A stretch of DNA of 64,000 bases, taken from positions 42,667-106,666 of the forward strand of contig URTM01000005.1 of NCBI GenBank assembly GCA_900550865.1. The letters are read 5' to 3'. Positions within the stretch are counted from its first letter, which is position 1. The number at the start of each line of letters is the position of its first letter. Origin of the DNA: an uncultured Dorea sp. (GTDB taxonomy: Bacteria > Bacillota > Clostridia > Lachnospirales > Lachnospiraceae). Under the pieces are notes generated by a model, which was not told the origin of the DNA, made no database searches, and saw only the letters and a program-made list of their open reading frames with translations. Shown here in pieces: positions 9,058 through 18,116 of the stretch. Made by a program: the position numbers and the translations under genes.

Positions 9058-11220
9058 GTGACAGGAATGGGTTTTAAGGAAGAATGGAATTGGTTGAATT
9101 CCTATCAGATGGAAGCAGTGACGGATGAAAATGATGCATGTATTGTAAATGCCAATGTAGGAAGTGGGAAGACGACCGTACTGATCGCGAAAATTTTATA
9201 TTTGCATTATGAAAAGAAGGTTCCGCTTGAGAAGATGGTGGTGCTGACATTTACGAATAAGGCAGCAGGAGAGATCATCGAACGTCTGAAGAAAAAAGAG
9301 CCGGGAACTACGGAAGAACAAGTGCATTTTTTCGGAACATTCCACAGTGTTGCTATGCGGATGCTGAAAAATACACTGTTACAGGCAAAAGCAGAGAATA
9401 GAGAAATAGATCATACAGTGGAAAATAGCAGCACGGCACCGGAAGAATGGACTTCAGAGTTTGAAATTATAGATCCGGACGAGGAACAGGAACTGGCGCT
9501 TCGTCTGATTGCAGAATATAGTCTGAAAGTAAAGTATAAAAACCGTTTAAAAAAAAGACTGGAGCAGGAATATCCAAATTATAAGGCCGGAAAAGTAACC
9601 AGCCGCTATAAGGATGAACTGTTTCAGTTATATCCTCTCTTACAGAAGGAAAAGAAGAAAGAGAACAAAATGAGCTTTTCAGATCTGCTGGAAGAGGGGA
9701 CAAGACTTCTGAAAATGGGGAAAACTTCTTGGCCGGAATGGATTATTGTGGATGAAGTACAGGACAGCGACCGGTCACAGCTGGAATTTCTGGAAGCATT
9801 AAAAGGACCGGAGACGAAGATCTTTGCAGTAGGAGATCCGAATCAGGTGATCTATAGTTTTCGCGGGACAACTCAGAATATGTTTTTCATGTTAAAGAAC
9901 AGGTTTCAGGCAAAAGAACTTTCACTTCCGGTTAATTACCGATCGAATGCATTCATTCTGGAGGCGGCGAACCGTTTCCTTCAATTTGGCGGTAAGATTC
10001 AGGGAAGTAATGAATGCGGGGAGAAGATTCAGATAAGGAATCATTATGATCCGTTTCAGGAAGCAATGTATCTGGCAGACAAGATCCGGATACTTCATCA
10101 GGAAGGAAAGGAATACAGGGATATTGCAGTATTTTACAGGCTGCAAAAACAGGCAGAAATCCTGGAAAAGATGTTTGAGGAACAGAATATTCCATATGAA
10201 GTATCGGTGAAAAAGTCGTGGAAAGATATTCCGGTATTGAACTGGCTTATGTATGTCTTAAGATTTGCGACACATCCGGACGATATACAGACGGGAATGC
10301 AGGTATTGATGGATAAAAGGTTCGGAGACAAATGCACAAAAAAGAAAGCAGAAGACATTATAAAGAATCACAAGACAGAGAAATCTGAGATATATAAGAA
10401 TATGATGCTGTTTTATACAGAGAAAGAAGTATTGTCAGGAGAAGATATATTTGATTCGCTTGGATTGAAAGAAGCATTGCACCCTACCTCTGCAGATTAT
10501 CAGCAAGATGCAGAGCAGGTATTGGATTTCCTGGATCAGATCTGTACATATAGCAGGGAAAAGAAGCTGAATATGTCAGACGGAATCCGGGAATTCTTAA
10601 ATGGGGTGGCACTCGGAACAATAGAAAGTCCAGAGGATACGCAAGATTCTGATGAGAAAGAAGAAGCAGGCGGCAGAGTAAAACTCATGACATTACATGC
10701 GTCGAAGGGGCTGGAATTTGATACGGTATTCATTATCGGAGTAAATCCGGGACTGCTGCCGATCAGATGCAGTAACTTTGACCAGGAAGAGGAAGAACGG
10801 AGATTATTCTTTGTAGGGATCACGCGTGCAAGAAATCACCTGGAACTTTCTTATTATACAAATCCGGGAGAACCGGGTGTATTGGGCAGTTACAGTAATT
10901 ATCTGAAAATGATCCCAGAGGAATTACTTGAGTGGAAAGAATTGCGCAGTGATGAAGAAAAGCGGATAAATCTTAAAGAATTAACGAGACGGGCAAAAGA
11001 AGAAATCCGAAAAGCAGAAGTACAGAAAGCGGAAAATGTTCAGGAAGAAAAAACGGAATCCGAGAAAACAGAAACTGTTCAGGAACAAAAAGCGATACAC
11101 CCAAAATATGGAACCGGTATTGTGACATTGGAAGACGATATGATGGTAGAAGTAGAATTTCCCAATTATGGAAAGAAACAATTCATCAAGGCATTTCAGG
11201 AGGTCGAGATGATCAGGTAA
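9058..11220 (+). CDS. UvrD/PcrA-family superfamily 1 DNA helicase
   Basis: A 720-aa UvrD/Rep-type 3'-5' helicase. Seen motifs: Walker A NANVGSGKTTVL, Ia LTFTNKAAGE, II DEVQDSD, III PNQVIYSFRG, V LMTLHASKGLEFDTVF and VI FVGITRARNHL. A charged Lys/Glu-rich linker (about 630-675) leads to a small C-terminal domain (IHPKYGTGIV and following) like the PcrA tudor domain that contacts RNA polymerase. The GTG at 9058 abuts the stop of the previous gene; ATG at 9067 is an alternative. Its closeness to the MrfA-like gene suggests joint repair or transcription-coupled work. It ends about 40 bases before a bidirectional terminator. Confidence 0.9.
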   Translation: MTGMGFKEEWNWLNSYQMEAVTDENDACIVNANVGSGKTTVLIAKILYLHYEKKVPLEKMVVLTFTNKAAGEIIERLKKKEPGTTEEQVHFFGTFHSVAMRMLKNTLLQAKAENREIDHTVENSSTAPEEWTSEFEIIDPDEEQELALRLIAEYSLKVKYKNRLKKRLEQEYPNYKAGKVTSRYKDELFQLYPLLQKEKKKENKMSFSDLLEEGTRLLKMGKTSWPEWIIVDEVQDSDRSQLEFLEALKGPETKIFAVGDPNQVIYSFRGTTQNMFFMLKNRFQAKELSLPVNYRSNAFILEAANRFLQFGGKIQGSNECGEKIQIRNHYDPFQEAMYLADKIRILHQEGKEYRDIAVFYRLQKQAEILEKMFEEQNIPYEVSVKKSWKDIPVLNWLMYVLRFATHPDDIQTGMQVLMDKRFGDKCTKKKAEDIIKNHKTEKSEIYKNMMLFYTEKEVLSGEDIFDSLGLKEALHPTSADYQQDAEQVLDFLDQICTYSREKKLNMSDGIREFLNGVALGTIESPEDTQDSDEKEEAGGRVKLMTLHASKGLEFDTVFIIGVNPGLLPIRCSNFDQEEEERRLFFVGITRARNHLELSYYTNPGEPGVLGSYSNYLKMIPEELLEWKELRSDEEKRINLKELTRRAKEEIRKAEVQKAENVQEEKTESEKTETVQEQKAIHPKYGTGIVTLEDDMMVEVEFPNYGKKQFIKAFQEVEMIR

Positions 11221-11261
11221 CCGAGTACATTAGTTTAGAAATAAAAATCAATAGAAGCATA

Positions 11262-11306
11262 AAAAATCCACCGTACTTAATAATCTTTTAAATACGATGG
11301 ATTTTT
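11262..11306. terminator. Bidirectional terminator between helicase operon and ncRNA
   Basis: Arms AAAAATCCACCGTA (11262-11275) and TACGATGGATTTTT (11293-11306) pair with one mismatch. T-runs on both strands allow it to stop the helicase transcript on plus and the RNA on minus. Confidence 0.8.
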
Positions 11307-11527
11307 ATGATATTTCATCCAATGGACTATACCTCTTTCTTTCTTCGATTTGTTTTTTTATCATTTTTTAAATGATGTTAAATTTACGTTCCTGGTGGTT
11401 TGTCCTCCTTTTTCTTTATTAGACTCTTTTCAGTTTAGATTGTCCTCTGCATTGGACTGTACCTCTTTCTTTAGATTTAAAATAAAGATTTTAACTGATT
11501 GGTGGTCCGTCCTCCTTTTCTTTTGTT
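11262..11527 (-). ncRNA. Candidate structured RNA with two tandem motif units (unrecognised)
   Basis: This 505-base gap between genes (11221-11725) has no credible ORF on either strand. On the minus strand it has its own consensus promoter, an RNA of about 265 nt and an intrinsic terminator. The RNA holds two units with the same layout: AAAGGAGGAC, two variable bases, ACCACC, then after a spacer AAAGAGGU, three bases, GUCC. In both units GGAC can pair with GUCC and ACC with GGU. Unit 1 is 11453-11520, unit 2 is 11324-11410. The spacers differ in length and sequence, so paired elements are conserved while linkers drift. The repeated AAAGGAGG could bind the 16S anti-SD. No known family is recognised. 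Confidence 0.6.
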
Positions 11528-11533
11528 GATATT

Positions 11534-11562
11534 ATAATATCGCACGAAAGCGAAAATGTCAA
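11534..11562 (-). promoter_or_regulatory. Promoter of the tandem-motif RNA
   Basis: On minus, TTGACA (11557-11562), 17 bases and TATTAT (11534-11539); TATAAT overlaps it three bases further on. It points away from the ROK gene and into the ncRNA. Confidence 0.7.
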
Positions 11563-11657
11563 TGGGTAATCTGAAAAAAATATAAAAAACATAAAAAAGA
11601 CAAAATATTCTGAAAATAATTCAAGGGAATAATATCTACATGATGAACGCATGTCGA

Positions 11658-11702
11658 TAAAAAGAGAAGTTACCAGTTGTAAAAGCAGGTGGTAACTTCT
11701 CT
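11658..11702 (-). terminator. Terminator of the ROK regulator gene
   Basis: A 13-bp stem, AGAGAAGTTACCA (11663-11675) with TGGTAACTTCTCT (11690-11702), followed on minus by a T-run. Confidence 0.8.
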
Positions 11703-11725
11703 GTATTTTATAAATGAATATAAGG

Positions 11726-12856
11726 TTATATAAGATAAATGCCGTCGATAAATTCTTTGATAAATGGCAGAGCAGCTCCGATCGCTACTGTATCACCAGG
11801 ACATTTGCCGGGAATGATGTAACTGGTGTCATCGTCAAAGGTAGAACGCTCGGCCACGTAATGACGGATTTTTAAGAGATCTTCATCTGTAAAGTAAGGG
11901 GCGACATGTCCGCCTAATATAACGGTATGCTCCAGAACCATATGCAGGTTGTTGATCAGAATGGACAGATGTCTTAAATAATCTTCCCATCTTTCTATGC
12001 AGTCAGTATCGCCGGCTGATTTTTTTTCAAAAAATTCTTCCAGGTTGTCGGAATCTCCGAGAAGCGAGTTCACGGAACAGTAGCATTCCGCACATCCCTG
12101 ACGTCCACAGTAGCAGTCATGACCTCCGGGAACCAGTGTCATATGTTCAAAAGTTCCGCTTTTTCCTGTAGCACCAGTAAGAAGCCGACCGTCTACGATG
12201 ATGGCACCACCTAGATGGTAATTTAATGAAATGTAGGTTACGTCTTTGATATCCGGGCTTTTCCATAATTCCGTGTTACATGCACATTCAGAATCATGGA
12301 TGAATTTGCATGGGACAGAAAAAGTATTTGCAAATGCTTCCAGGGAAAATCCGGTGCAATTTAATATCTTACCATAAGTAAATTCTGAGCCATCCGGTGA
12401 GATCAGGCCCTGAACGCCAAGACCTATTCCAAGAATGTTATTTTCTTTATAATGATTCGATTCAAAAAATGTCTTTACGGCATTGCTTAATTTGGAAAGA
12501 TATGCATTGGTCGGTTCAAAAGTAAGCGCTAATTTTTCTTTTGTAATGGTTTCTCCATACAGATTTACTGCGAGAAGCCGTACGGTATGAGAGAGAATCT
12601 CGATACCGATCGCAATCTTGGCATCAGACAGAATCTGGTAGGCAACTGCCCGGCGTCCGACAGAAGAAGAAAGCCGGCCGCATTTCTCAATCAGATTCTG
12701 GCTTTCCAGTGTCGTAAGGTGTTGCGTGACAGTCGGAAGGCTGACAGAAAGTGCAGTTGCAATTTCCTGTTTTGAACAGGAGGGATTCATATATATATAT
12801 TGATAGACGTCTGATAAATTCTTTTTCTTTATATCTGTTAATGAAAATTGTTCCAT
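11726..12856 (-). CDS. ROK-family transcriptional regulator (NagC/XylR type)
   Basis: A 376-aa ROK protein with an N-terminal winged helix (about residues 5-65, CSKQEIATALSVSLPTVTQHL) and a C-terminal sugar-kinase-like domain. The ROK zinc motif is present as HDCYCGRQGCAECYC. Such proteins are mostly sugar-responsive repressors. The start is the Met at 12856, with GGGGAG 8 bases upstream; the longer frame has no signal. It is divergent from an SDR oxidoreductase and a sugar-type transporter, and is the likely regulator of that pair. A 14-bp perfect palindrome lies between them. The effector is unknown. Confidence 0.9.
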   Translation of the reverse strand: MEQFSLTDIKKKNLSDVYQYIYMNPSCSKQEIATALSVSLPTVTQHLTTLESQNLIEKCGRLSSSVGRRAVAYQILSDAKIAIGIEILSHTVRLLAVNLYGETITKEKLALTFEPTNAYLSKLSNAVKTFFESNHYKENNILGIGLGVQGLISPDGSEFTYGKILNCTGFSLEAFANTFSVPCKFIHDSECACNTELWKSPDIKDVTYISLNYHLGGAIIVDGRLLTGATGKSGTFEHMTLVPGGHDCYCGRQGCAECYCSVNSLLGDSDNLEEFFEKKSAGDTDCIERWEDYLRHLSILINNLHMVLEHTVILGGHVAPYFTDEDLLKIRHYVAERSTFDDDTSYIIPGKCPGDTVAIGAALPFIKEFIDGIYLI

Positions 12857-12981
12857 AATAATCTCCCCTTTATATGCTCTAATTATATAAAGCAATTTAA
12901 TAAAATAATTATACAATTTTATTCGTATCTTGAAAAGCCTCTTTGCTTTATTAAAAGTGCACAAAATAAAATTGAAAATCT

Positions 12982-12995
12982 TGTAAATATTTACA
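12982..12995. promoter_or_regulatory. Candidate ROK operator palindrome
   Basis: TGTAAATATTTACA is a perfect 14-bp palindrome in the 252-base AT-rich gap between the divergent ROK and SDR genes. A further TGTAAA half-site follows at 13000. No other dyad of this quality is seen in the gap. Confidence 0.45.
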
Positions 12996-13108
12996 TCTTG
13001 TAAAAAATATCAAAAAGAATTATTATGTAAACACATTAAATAAAACGATTTTATAAAATTAAAATATAAAATTATTTAAAATAACAAAAAGAAAGAGAGG
13101 AAACAAAA

Positions 13109-13885
13109 ATGGGAATTATTGAAAACATGAGACTTGATGGGAAAAAAGGATTTGTAACAGGAGCAGCAAGAGGAATCGGAAAGTGCACGGCAACGGCATT
13201 TGCAGAGGCAGGAGCTGATGTGGCAATCGTTGACCTTGACATTGAAGAAGCAAAGAAGACGGCGAAAGAGCTTGCAGAAAAGACAGGCAGAAAAGTCATT
13301 GCAATCCAGACAGACTGCACAGACAAAGAGCAGGTAGATGCAATGGTAGAAGAAGTCGTAAAAGAACTCGGCGGACTGGACTTTTGTCATAACAATGCAG
13401 GAATCTGCATCAACGCTCCGGCAGAAGAGATGACATATGAACAGTGGATGAAGGTAATTAATATTAACCTGAACGGAATCTTCTTAACAGATATCGCAGC
13501 AGGAAAATATATGCTGGAAAATGGCGGAGGTTCCATCATCAATACAGCTTCCATGTCAGCACATATTGTAAATGTACCGCAGCCACAGTGTGCATACAAC
13601 GCATCAAAAGCAGGTGTGATCCAGCTGACAAAATCACTTGCGATCGAATGGGCAAAACGCGGCGTGCGTGTAAACTGCATAAGCCCTGGATACATCGGAA
13701 CAGAGTTAACACTGAACTCACCAACACTGATTCCACTGATTGAAAAATGGAATGAGATGGCACCAATGGGAAGAATGGGAAAACCAGAAGAACTTGAAGC
13801 AATCTGCGTATACCTTGCAGGAGATACAAGCTCATTCACAACAGGTTCAGACATCGTAGTTGACGGAGCATTTACCTGCTTCTAA
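13109..13885 (+). CDS. SDR-family NAD(P)-dependent oxidoreductase
   Basis: A 258-aa classical short-chain dehydrogenase/reductase. The dinucleotide motif TGAARGIG (17-24), NNAG (95-98), the catalytic Ser in NTASMS, and YNASK (Tyr163, Lys167) are all intact. Asp at the end of the second strand (AIVDLD) suggests NAD(H). The closest pattern is the sorbitol/sorbose or gluconate type reductases, but substrate cannot be assigned; a hydroxysteroid dehydrogenase is a possible alternative in this type of host. With the following GPH transporter it suggests uptake and oxidation or reduction of a polyol, sugar or glycoside under ROK control. Confidence 0.85.
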   Translation: MGIIENMRLDGKKGFVTGAARGIGKCTATAFAEAGADVAIVDLDIEEAKKTAKELAEKTGRKVIAIQTDCTDKEQVDAMVEEVVKELGGLDFCHNNAGICINAPAEEMTYEQWMKVININLNGIFLTDIAAGKYMLENGGGSIINTASMSAHIVNVPQPQCAYNASKAGVIQLTKSLAIEWAKRGVRVNCISPGYIGTELTLNSPTLIPLIEKWNEMAPMGRMGKPEELEAICVYLAGDTSSFTTGSDIVVDGAFTCF

Positions 13886-13897
13886 CATGAAAAATAT

Positions 13898-13925
13898 AAG
13901 GAAGTTTGTGGCGGCAGACTTCCTT
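13898..13925 (+). promoter_or_regulatory. Intercistronic stem-loop between SDR and transporter genes
   Basis: AAGGAAGT (13898-13905) pairs with ACTTCCTT (13918-13925). A strong T-run is lacking, so it may lower read-through or protect the upstream message. Confidence 0.4.
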
Positions 13926-13973
13926 ACATTTTAACCTCGGAAAAATGAATGCGAAAGAGAGAAGAAAAGAAAA

Positions 13974-15290
13974 ATGAAAAAATGGGCAAAAAGAATCGGT
14001 TATGGAATCGGTGATCTGGGATGTAACCTGGTGTTCAGTACGATGGCTTCGTATCTGATGGTATTTTACACCGATGTATTTGGAATTACGGCGGCTGCGG
14101 CAGGTACGATGATGCTGGTAACAAAATTTATCGATGCACTGACTGACACAGGAATGGGACTGATCGTCGACAGAACACATACAAAATGGGGACAGGGACG
14201 TCCGTATTTTGTGATTGGTGCGATCCCTTTTGCTGTGTTTACGGTTCTGACATTCTTCGTACCAGACTTTGGAAGTACCGGAAAATTAATCTGGGCATAT
14301 GTAACTTACTGTCTGCTTTGTACGGCATATACAGTTGTAAATATTCCGTTGAATACGATTGTGCCAAGGCTGACATCGGATATTCATGAGCGTGATATCC
14401 TTGTATCTACAAGAATGATCTGCGCAATGGCGGGAACAGCAATCGTTATGTCGATTACAGCACCATTGGTCAAATTCTTCGGACATGGCAACGAAGGAAG
14501 AGGATATCTGATCACAATGACAATTTATGGTATTGCAGCAATGTGCATTTTCTTCCTCACATTTGCAAGTACCAAAGAGGTCGTTCCACCGACAGCGACA
14601 CAGGAACACCGTTCACTTCTGCAGGATTTTAAGGGACTGACTGGACAGGCGTGGATTCTGTTCTTATTGAACCTGTTCTATTTCTCATTATATGTAGTAA
14701 GGAATACAACGGTTATCTATTATTTTAAATATAACCTGGGAAGAGAAGACTGGCTGTCACTGGTAGGAATTCTGGGAATCTTGTCCGGATTACCGATGTT
14801 ACTGGCGCTGCCTGCATTGGAACAGAGATTCAGTAAGAGAAATTTAATGTTCGTAAGTGTGGGTCTGTATGTGATCGGAGACCTTCTGATCTTTATTGGT
14901 AAGAATTCGGCAGCATGCCTGCTGGCAGGACTCGTAATTACCGGACTTGGAATCTATGGAATATTCGGAATTACATTTGCAATGCAGCCGGATGTGATCG
15001 ATTATTCAGAATATAAGAAAAATGCAAGTGTAGCGGGACTGATTGCTGCATTCCAGGGATTTTTCGTAAAAGGTGGAATGGGACTGACAAGTTTCATTAT
15101 CGGAATTTTCCTGAAAAAAGGTGGTTATGTAGCTAATGCGGTACAGACATCGCGAGCACTGACACATATTGAAATCTGCTTTATCTGGATCCCGATCGTG
15201 CTGTGTGGGTTGATCGCAGTTCTGACATATTTTTATAAATTGGACAGTATCCGTGGTGAGATGACGGAGGAACTGGAAAAACGCAGATAA
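13974..15290 (+). CDS. GPH-family (MFS) sugar:cation symporter
   Basis: A 438-aa transporter with about 12 hydrophobic segments. The N-terminus (GYGIGDLGCNLVF) and the loop DRTHTKWGQGRPY are signatures of the glycoside-pentoside-hexuronide family, which takes up sugars, glucuronides and similar compounds with Na+ or H+. It follows the SDR gene by 88 bases, including a weak stem-loop, and should be in the same ROK-controlled unit. No glycosidase is nearby, which argues for a free sugar, polyol or acid as substrate. Confidence 0.88.
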   Translation: MKKWAKRIGYGIGDLGCNLVFSTMASYLMVFYTDVFGITAAAAGTMMLVTKFIDALTDTGMGLIVDRTHTKWGQGRPYFVIGAIPFAVFTVLTFFVPDFGSTGKLIWAYVTYCLLCTAYTVVNIPLNTIVPRLTSDIHERDILVSTRMICAMAGTAIVMSITAPLVKFFGHGNEGRGYLITMTIYGIAAMCIFFLTFASTKEVVPPTATQEHRSLLQDFKGLTGQAWILFLLNLFYFSLYVVRNTTVIYYFKYNLGREDWLSLVGILGILSGLPMLLALPALEQRFSKRNLMFVSVGLYVIGDLLIFIGKNSAACLLAGLVITGLGIYGIFGITFAMQPDVIDYSEYKKNASVAGLIAAFQGFFVKGGMGLTSFIIGIFLKKGGYVANAVQTSRALTHIEICFIWIPIVLCGLIAVLTYFYKLDSIRGEMTEELEKRR

Positions 15291-15351
15291 ATTGTGCATA
15301 AAAATCCGGACAAAAAAATCAACTTTTTAGTGAATCTTTATCTGCTGTAGG

Positions 15352-15460
15352 TGTTATAATACGACTGTAACAAAGGAAACCTACTTAACAAAACCTCTTT
15401 GTAGCGTTGAAACCACAAAGCGAAGGCTGCTAAGCATCAGATTTTTGGAGGAAAAGATAA
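15352..15460 (+). promoter_or_regulatory. Extended -10 promoter and structured leader of L25 gene
   Basis: TATAAT (15355-15360) is preceded by TGT, an extended -10, with a poor -35. The 100-base leader contains CTTTGT...ACAAAG, which can form a hairpin, and ends at a GGAGG site before the L25 start. It may be an autogenous ribosomal protein leader; no named family is recognised. Confidence 0.45.
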
Positions 15461-16054
15461 ATGAATACTTTAAAAGCTGAAAAAAGAAGCATGGACATCA
15501 AAGCAAAGAAATTAAGAAGAGAAGGTTACGTTACTGGTAATGTCTTCGGAAAAGAAATGAAAGAATCTGTTCCGGTTAAGATGGAAAAAGCAACCGTTGA
15601 CCGTTTACTGAAGACCTGTCACAAAGGTAGTCAGGTAATGCTGGACATCGAGGGTGAGAAGATGAATGTTCTGATCAAAGATGTCGAGTTTAATCCATTA
15701 AAAGGTCAGGTAGATGAGATAGATTTCCAGGCACTGGTAAGTAATGAAAAAGTACATTCTGTAGCAGAGGTTGTTCTGGTCGGACATGAGAAAGCCGCAG
15801 GTGGAGTACTGGAGCAGTTACTGGAAGAAGTTCAGTTCAAGGCATATCCGTCAGCATTGGTTGACAAAGTTGAAGTCGATGTAAGTAACATGAAAGTCGG
15901 AGATTCTATCAAGGTAAAAGATCTGACACTTGCAAGTGATAAAGATGTAGATATCATGACAGATCCAGAGACTACAGTTGTTACATTACAGTATGTACAC
16001 AACAATGTACCAGATGATGATGCAGATGAGGAAGTTGCAGAAGCAGCAGAATAA
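15461..16054 (+). CDS. rplY: 50S ribosomal protein L25 (Ctc form)
   Basis: A 197-aa L25/Ctc protein: an N-terminal 5S rRNA-binding domain (about 1-90, starting MNTLKAEKRS) and the C-terminal TL5-type beta domain. It ends in an acidic tail (DDDADEEVAEAAE). Its length fits the long Ctc form of Firmicutes rather than the short L25 of enterics. It stands alone between its own promoter and a strong terminator at 16131-16166. Confidence 0.93.
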   Translation: MNTLKAEKRSMDIKAKKLRREGYVTGNVFGKEMKESVPVKMEKATVDRLLKTCHKGSQVMLDIEGEKMNVLIKDVEFNPLKGQVDEIDFQALVSNEKVHSVAEVVLVGHEKAAGGVLEQLLEEVQFKAYPSALVDKVEVDVSNMKVGDSIKVKDLTLASDKDVDIMTDPETTVVTLQYVHNNVPDDDADEEVAEAAE

Positions 16055-16130
16055 TTCATGTGTAATACAGGAAATTGTATTACAGAAAAGAATAACGTAA
16101 ACAAAAGATAAAATATATAAAAATATGGAA

Positions 16131-16166
16131 AAACCCGGATATCGCAGTATAGATGTCCGGGTTTTT
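16131..16166 (+). terminator. Terminator of L25 gene
   Basis: AAACCCGGA (16131-16139) pairs with TCCGGGTTT (16156-16164), followed by T residues. Confidence 0.85.
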
Positions 16167-16256
16167 CTGTTATACTACATCATATATAGAAACGCTGATC
16201 TGTTCTGGTTTGTATAGAAATGAACAGAAGCAAGAATGGTAAAAAGAGGTGATCTT

Positions 16257-18116
16257 ATGGCAAAAGAGCAGCTTGCGGTAATAGAGATGGTAACGAATAT
16301 GATCCTGGGCAAGACAGATGGAATCAGTAAAGTGGACTTTGTACCTCAGAAAATGCGGTGCCCGGAACCACAGAGTATTGTATATGAGAATCCGGGGCAG
16401 GATTTCCCGAGAAACACTCCGGAAAGCCAGGGGATTCATTCAGAGCATCTGAGGAATCTGGTGCAGGAACTGGCATACTCACCAGACACCGATATGCACC
16501 ATTTTATGGTACTGCGTCATGGAAATGTCATCTGTGAGACGCAATTTGCACCTTACAGAAAAGGCATCTGGCATATCACGCATTCTATGTGTAAGAGCAT
16601 CACCGGAATGGCAGTAGGACTTCTGATAGATGAGGGAAAACTGGAGCTTTCAGAAAACATTTATAAAATTTTTCACGATAAAGGAAGTACCTGGGCGAAA
16701 ATATTCCGGCCGGAGGTCACGGTAGAGAATCTGATGACGATGACAAGCGGCGTAACATTTAATGAATCAGGGATCGTGTCCGGAAATGACTGGCTGGAAA
16801 GTTATCTGAATGCACCGGTATCGGAAAAACCAGGCACAAAATTCCAGTACAACAGCCTGAATTCCTATGTGCTTTCCGCAATCATAACCGAACGGACCGG
16901 AATGCCGATGGATGAATATCTGAATCCGAGACTGTTCGAGCCATTGGGGATTACAGATTATCTGTGGGAGAAATGTCCGAAAGGAATTACGAAAGGCGGC
17001 TGGGGACTTTTCATGCATACAGAGGATATGGCGAAGCTTGGACAGCTATATCTGAATAAAGGAAAATGGAATGGAAAACAGATTATCCCGGAAAGCTGGG
17101 TGGAAGCATCTATTATAAAAAAAGCAGACAGTATAGAAGGTACTTATGGATACGGTTATCAGCTCTGGATGGAAGAACGTCCGGGTAGTTTTGAATATAA
17201 CGGAATGCTTGGCCAGAACGTGCTTATTTACCCGGATGTTGATATGGTGATCGCGACAAATGCGGGAAATGAAGAACTATTCCAGGATAATGTCATGCTG
17301 AATATTATAAGAAAATATTTTCCGGTGGACTGGATGCCGGAAGAGACACTTCCGGAGAACCCAATTGCGTATGCAAAACTGCAGGAACTGACGGAAACCT
17401 GTTTAAAGAAGCAGCAATACTATAATAATCCTCTCACAATTTGCAAAGGAGGATGGAAGAAGAACTCAGAAAAATATAGAGCCCGCGGGAAGTATATGGA
17501 AGCACAAAAAGCACAGAAACAACAGATTCATTTACTGGAGGATCTGCTGGATGGTGTATACTATGAACTGGATCAGTCAAGTGCCGGTCTGTTTCCACTG
17601 GTCATGCAGGTGATGCACAATAATATGACAGACGGGATATCGGAAATCGGTTTCCGTAAAGGGATGATACTATGCTTTCGGGAAGGGGAAGAATTGATAG
17701 AACTTGAAATGGGGTGGTCAGAATATATAGAAAATAAACTGACTATTCATGGAGAGACATATCTGGTTGCAGTGAAGGGAGAACTTTCCTCAGATGCAGA
17801 TGATAACCAGGTTTTGAAAGTGGAAATTGCGTATCTGGAAGAAGCGATGAGACGGAAGTTATACGTGACATTTGTCAGGAATACAGGGAATAACCGGGAC
17901 TTAATACCGCCGGAACATATAGAAATAAAATGGTACGAATCACCAGGTAAGGCTCTGATCATGGAAGGAGTGGAATCCATCACGACAGAAGTTACGAAGC
18001 ATCCGATCTATGCCCGTATCAGGGAGAACGGAGGTATTAATCTGCTCCATCGCCTGATGGAACAGACGATAGAGCCGGTAATTAAGGGGGAATTAATCAT
18101 TACTGATACACATTAA
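16257..18116 (+). CDS. Serine hydrolase, beta-lactamase/penicillin-binding-protein-like fold
   Basis: A 619-aa cytoplasmic-looking protein with no signal peptide. Residues about 50-370 form a class C beta-lactamase/esterase-like domain: SxxK at Ser110-Lys113 (HSMCKS), a Tyr motif in FQYNSLNSYV, and GGWGLF as the third active-site element. The last 250 residues are an extra domain rich in beta strands of unknown role. Members of this group are esterases, D-amino acid peptidases or amidases, and the substrate is not predictable. AGAGGTGAT before 16257 fixes the start. It converges on glycerate kinase with a 4-base overlap. Confidence 0.82.
   Translation: MAKEQLAVIEMVTNMILGKTDGISKVDFVPQKMRCPEPQSIVYENPGQDFPRNTPESQGIHSEHLRNLVQELAYSPDTDMHHFMVLRHGNVICETQFAPYRKGIWHITHSMCKSITGMAVGLLIDEGKLELSENIYKIFHDKGSTWAKIFRPEVTVENLMTMTSGVTFNESGIVSGNDWLESYLNAPVSEKPGTKFQYNSLNSYVLSAIITERTGMPMDEYLNPRLFEPLGITDYLWEKCPKGITKGGWGLFMHTEDMAKLGQLYLNKGKWNGKQIIPESWVEASIIKKADSIEGTYGYGYQLWMEERPGSFEYNGMLGQNVLIYPDVDMVIATNAGNEELFQDNVMLNIIRKYFPVDWMPEETLPENPIAYAKLQELTETCLKKQQYYNNPLTICKGGWKKNSEKYRARGKYMEAQKAQKQQIHLLEDLLDGVYYELDQSSAGLFPLVMQVMHNNMTDGISEIGFRKGMILCFREGEELIELEMGWSEYIENKLTIHGETYLVAVKGELSSDADDNQVLKVEIAYLEEAMRRKLYVTFVRNTGNNRDLIPPEHIEIKWYESPGKALIMEGVESITTEVTKHPIYARIRENGGINLLHRLMEQTIEPVIKGELIITDTH

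Noticed and set aside
11262..11527. Small peptides encoded in the tandem-motif RNA
   Set aside because: AAAGAGGT is followed by start codons, but the frames are only 5-12 codons and differ between the two units; RNA structure explains the conservation better.
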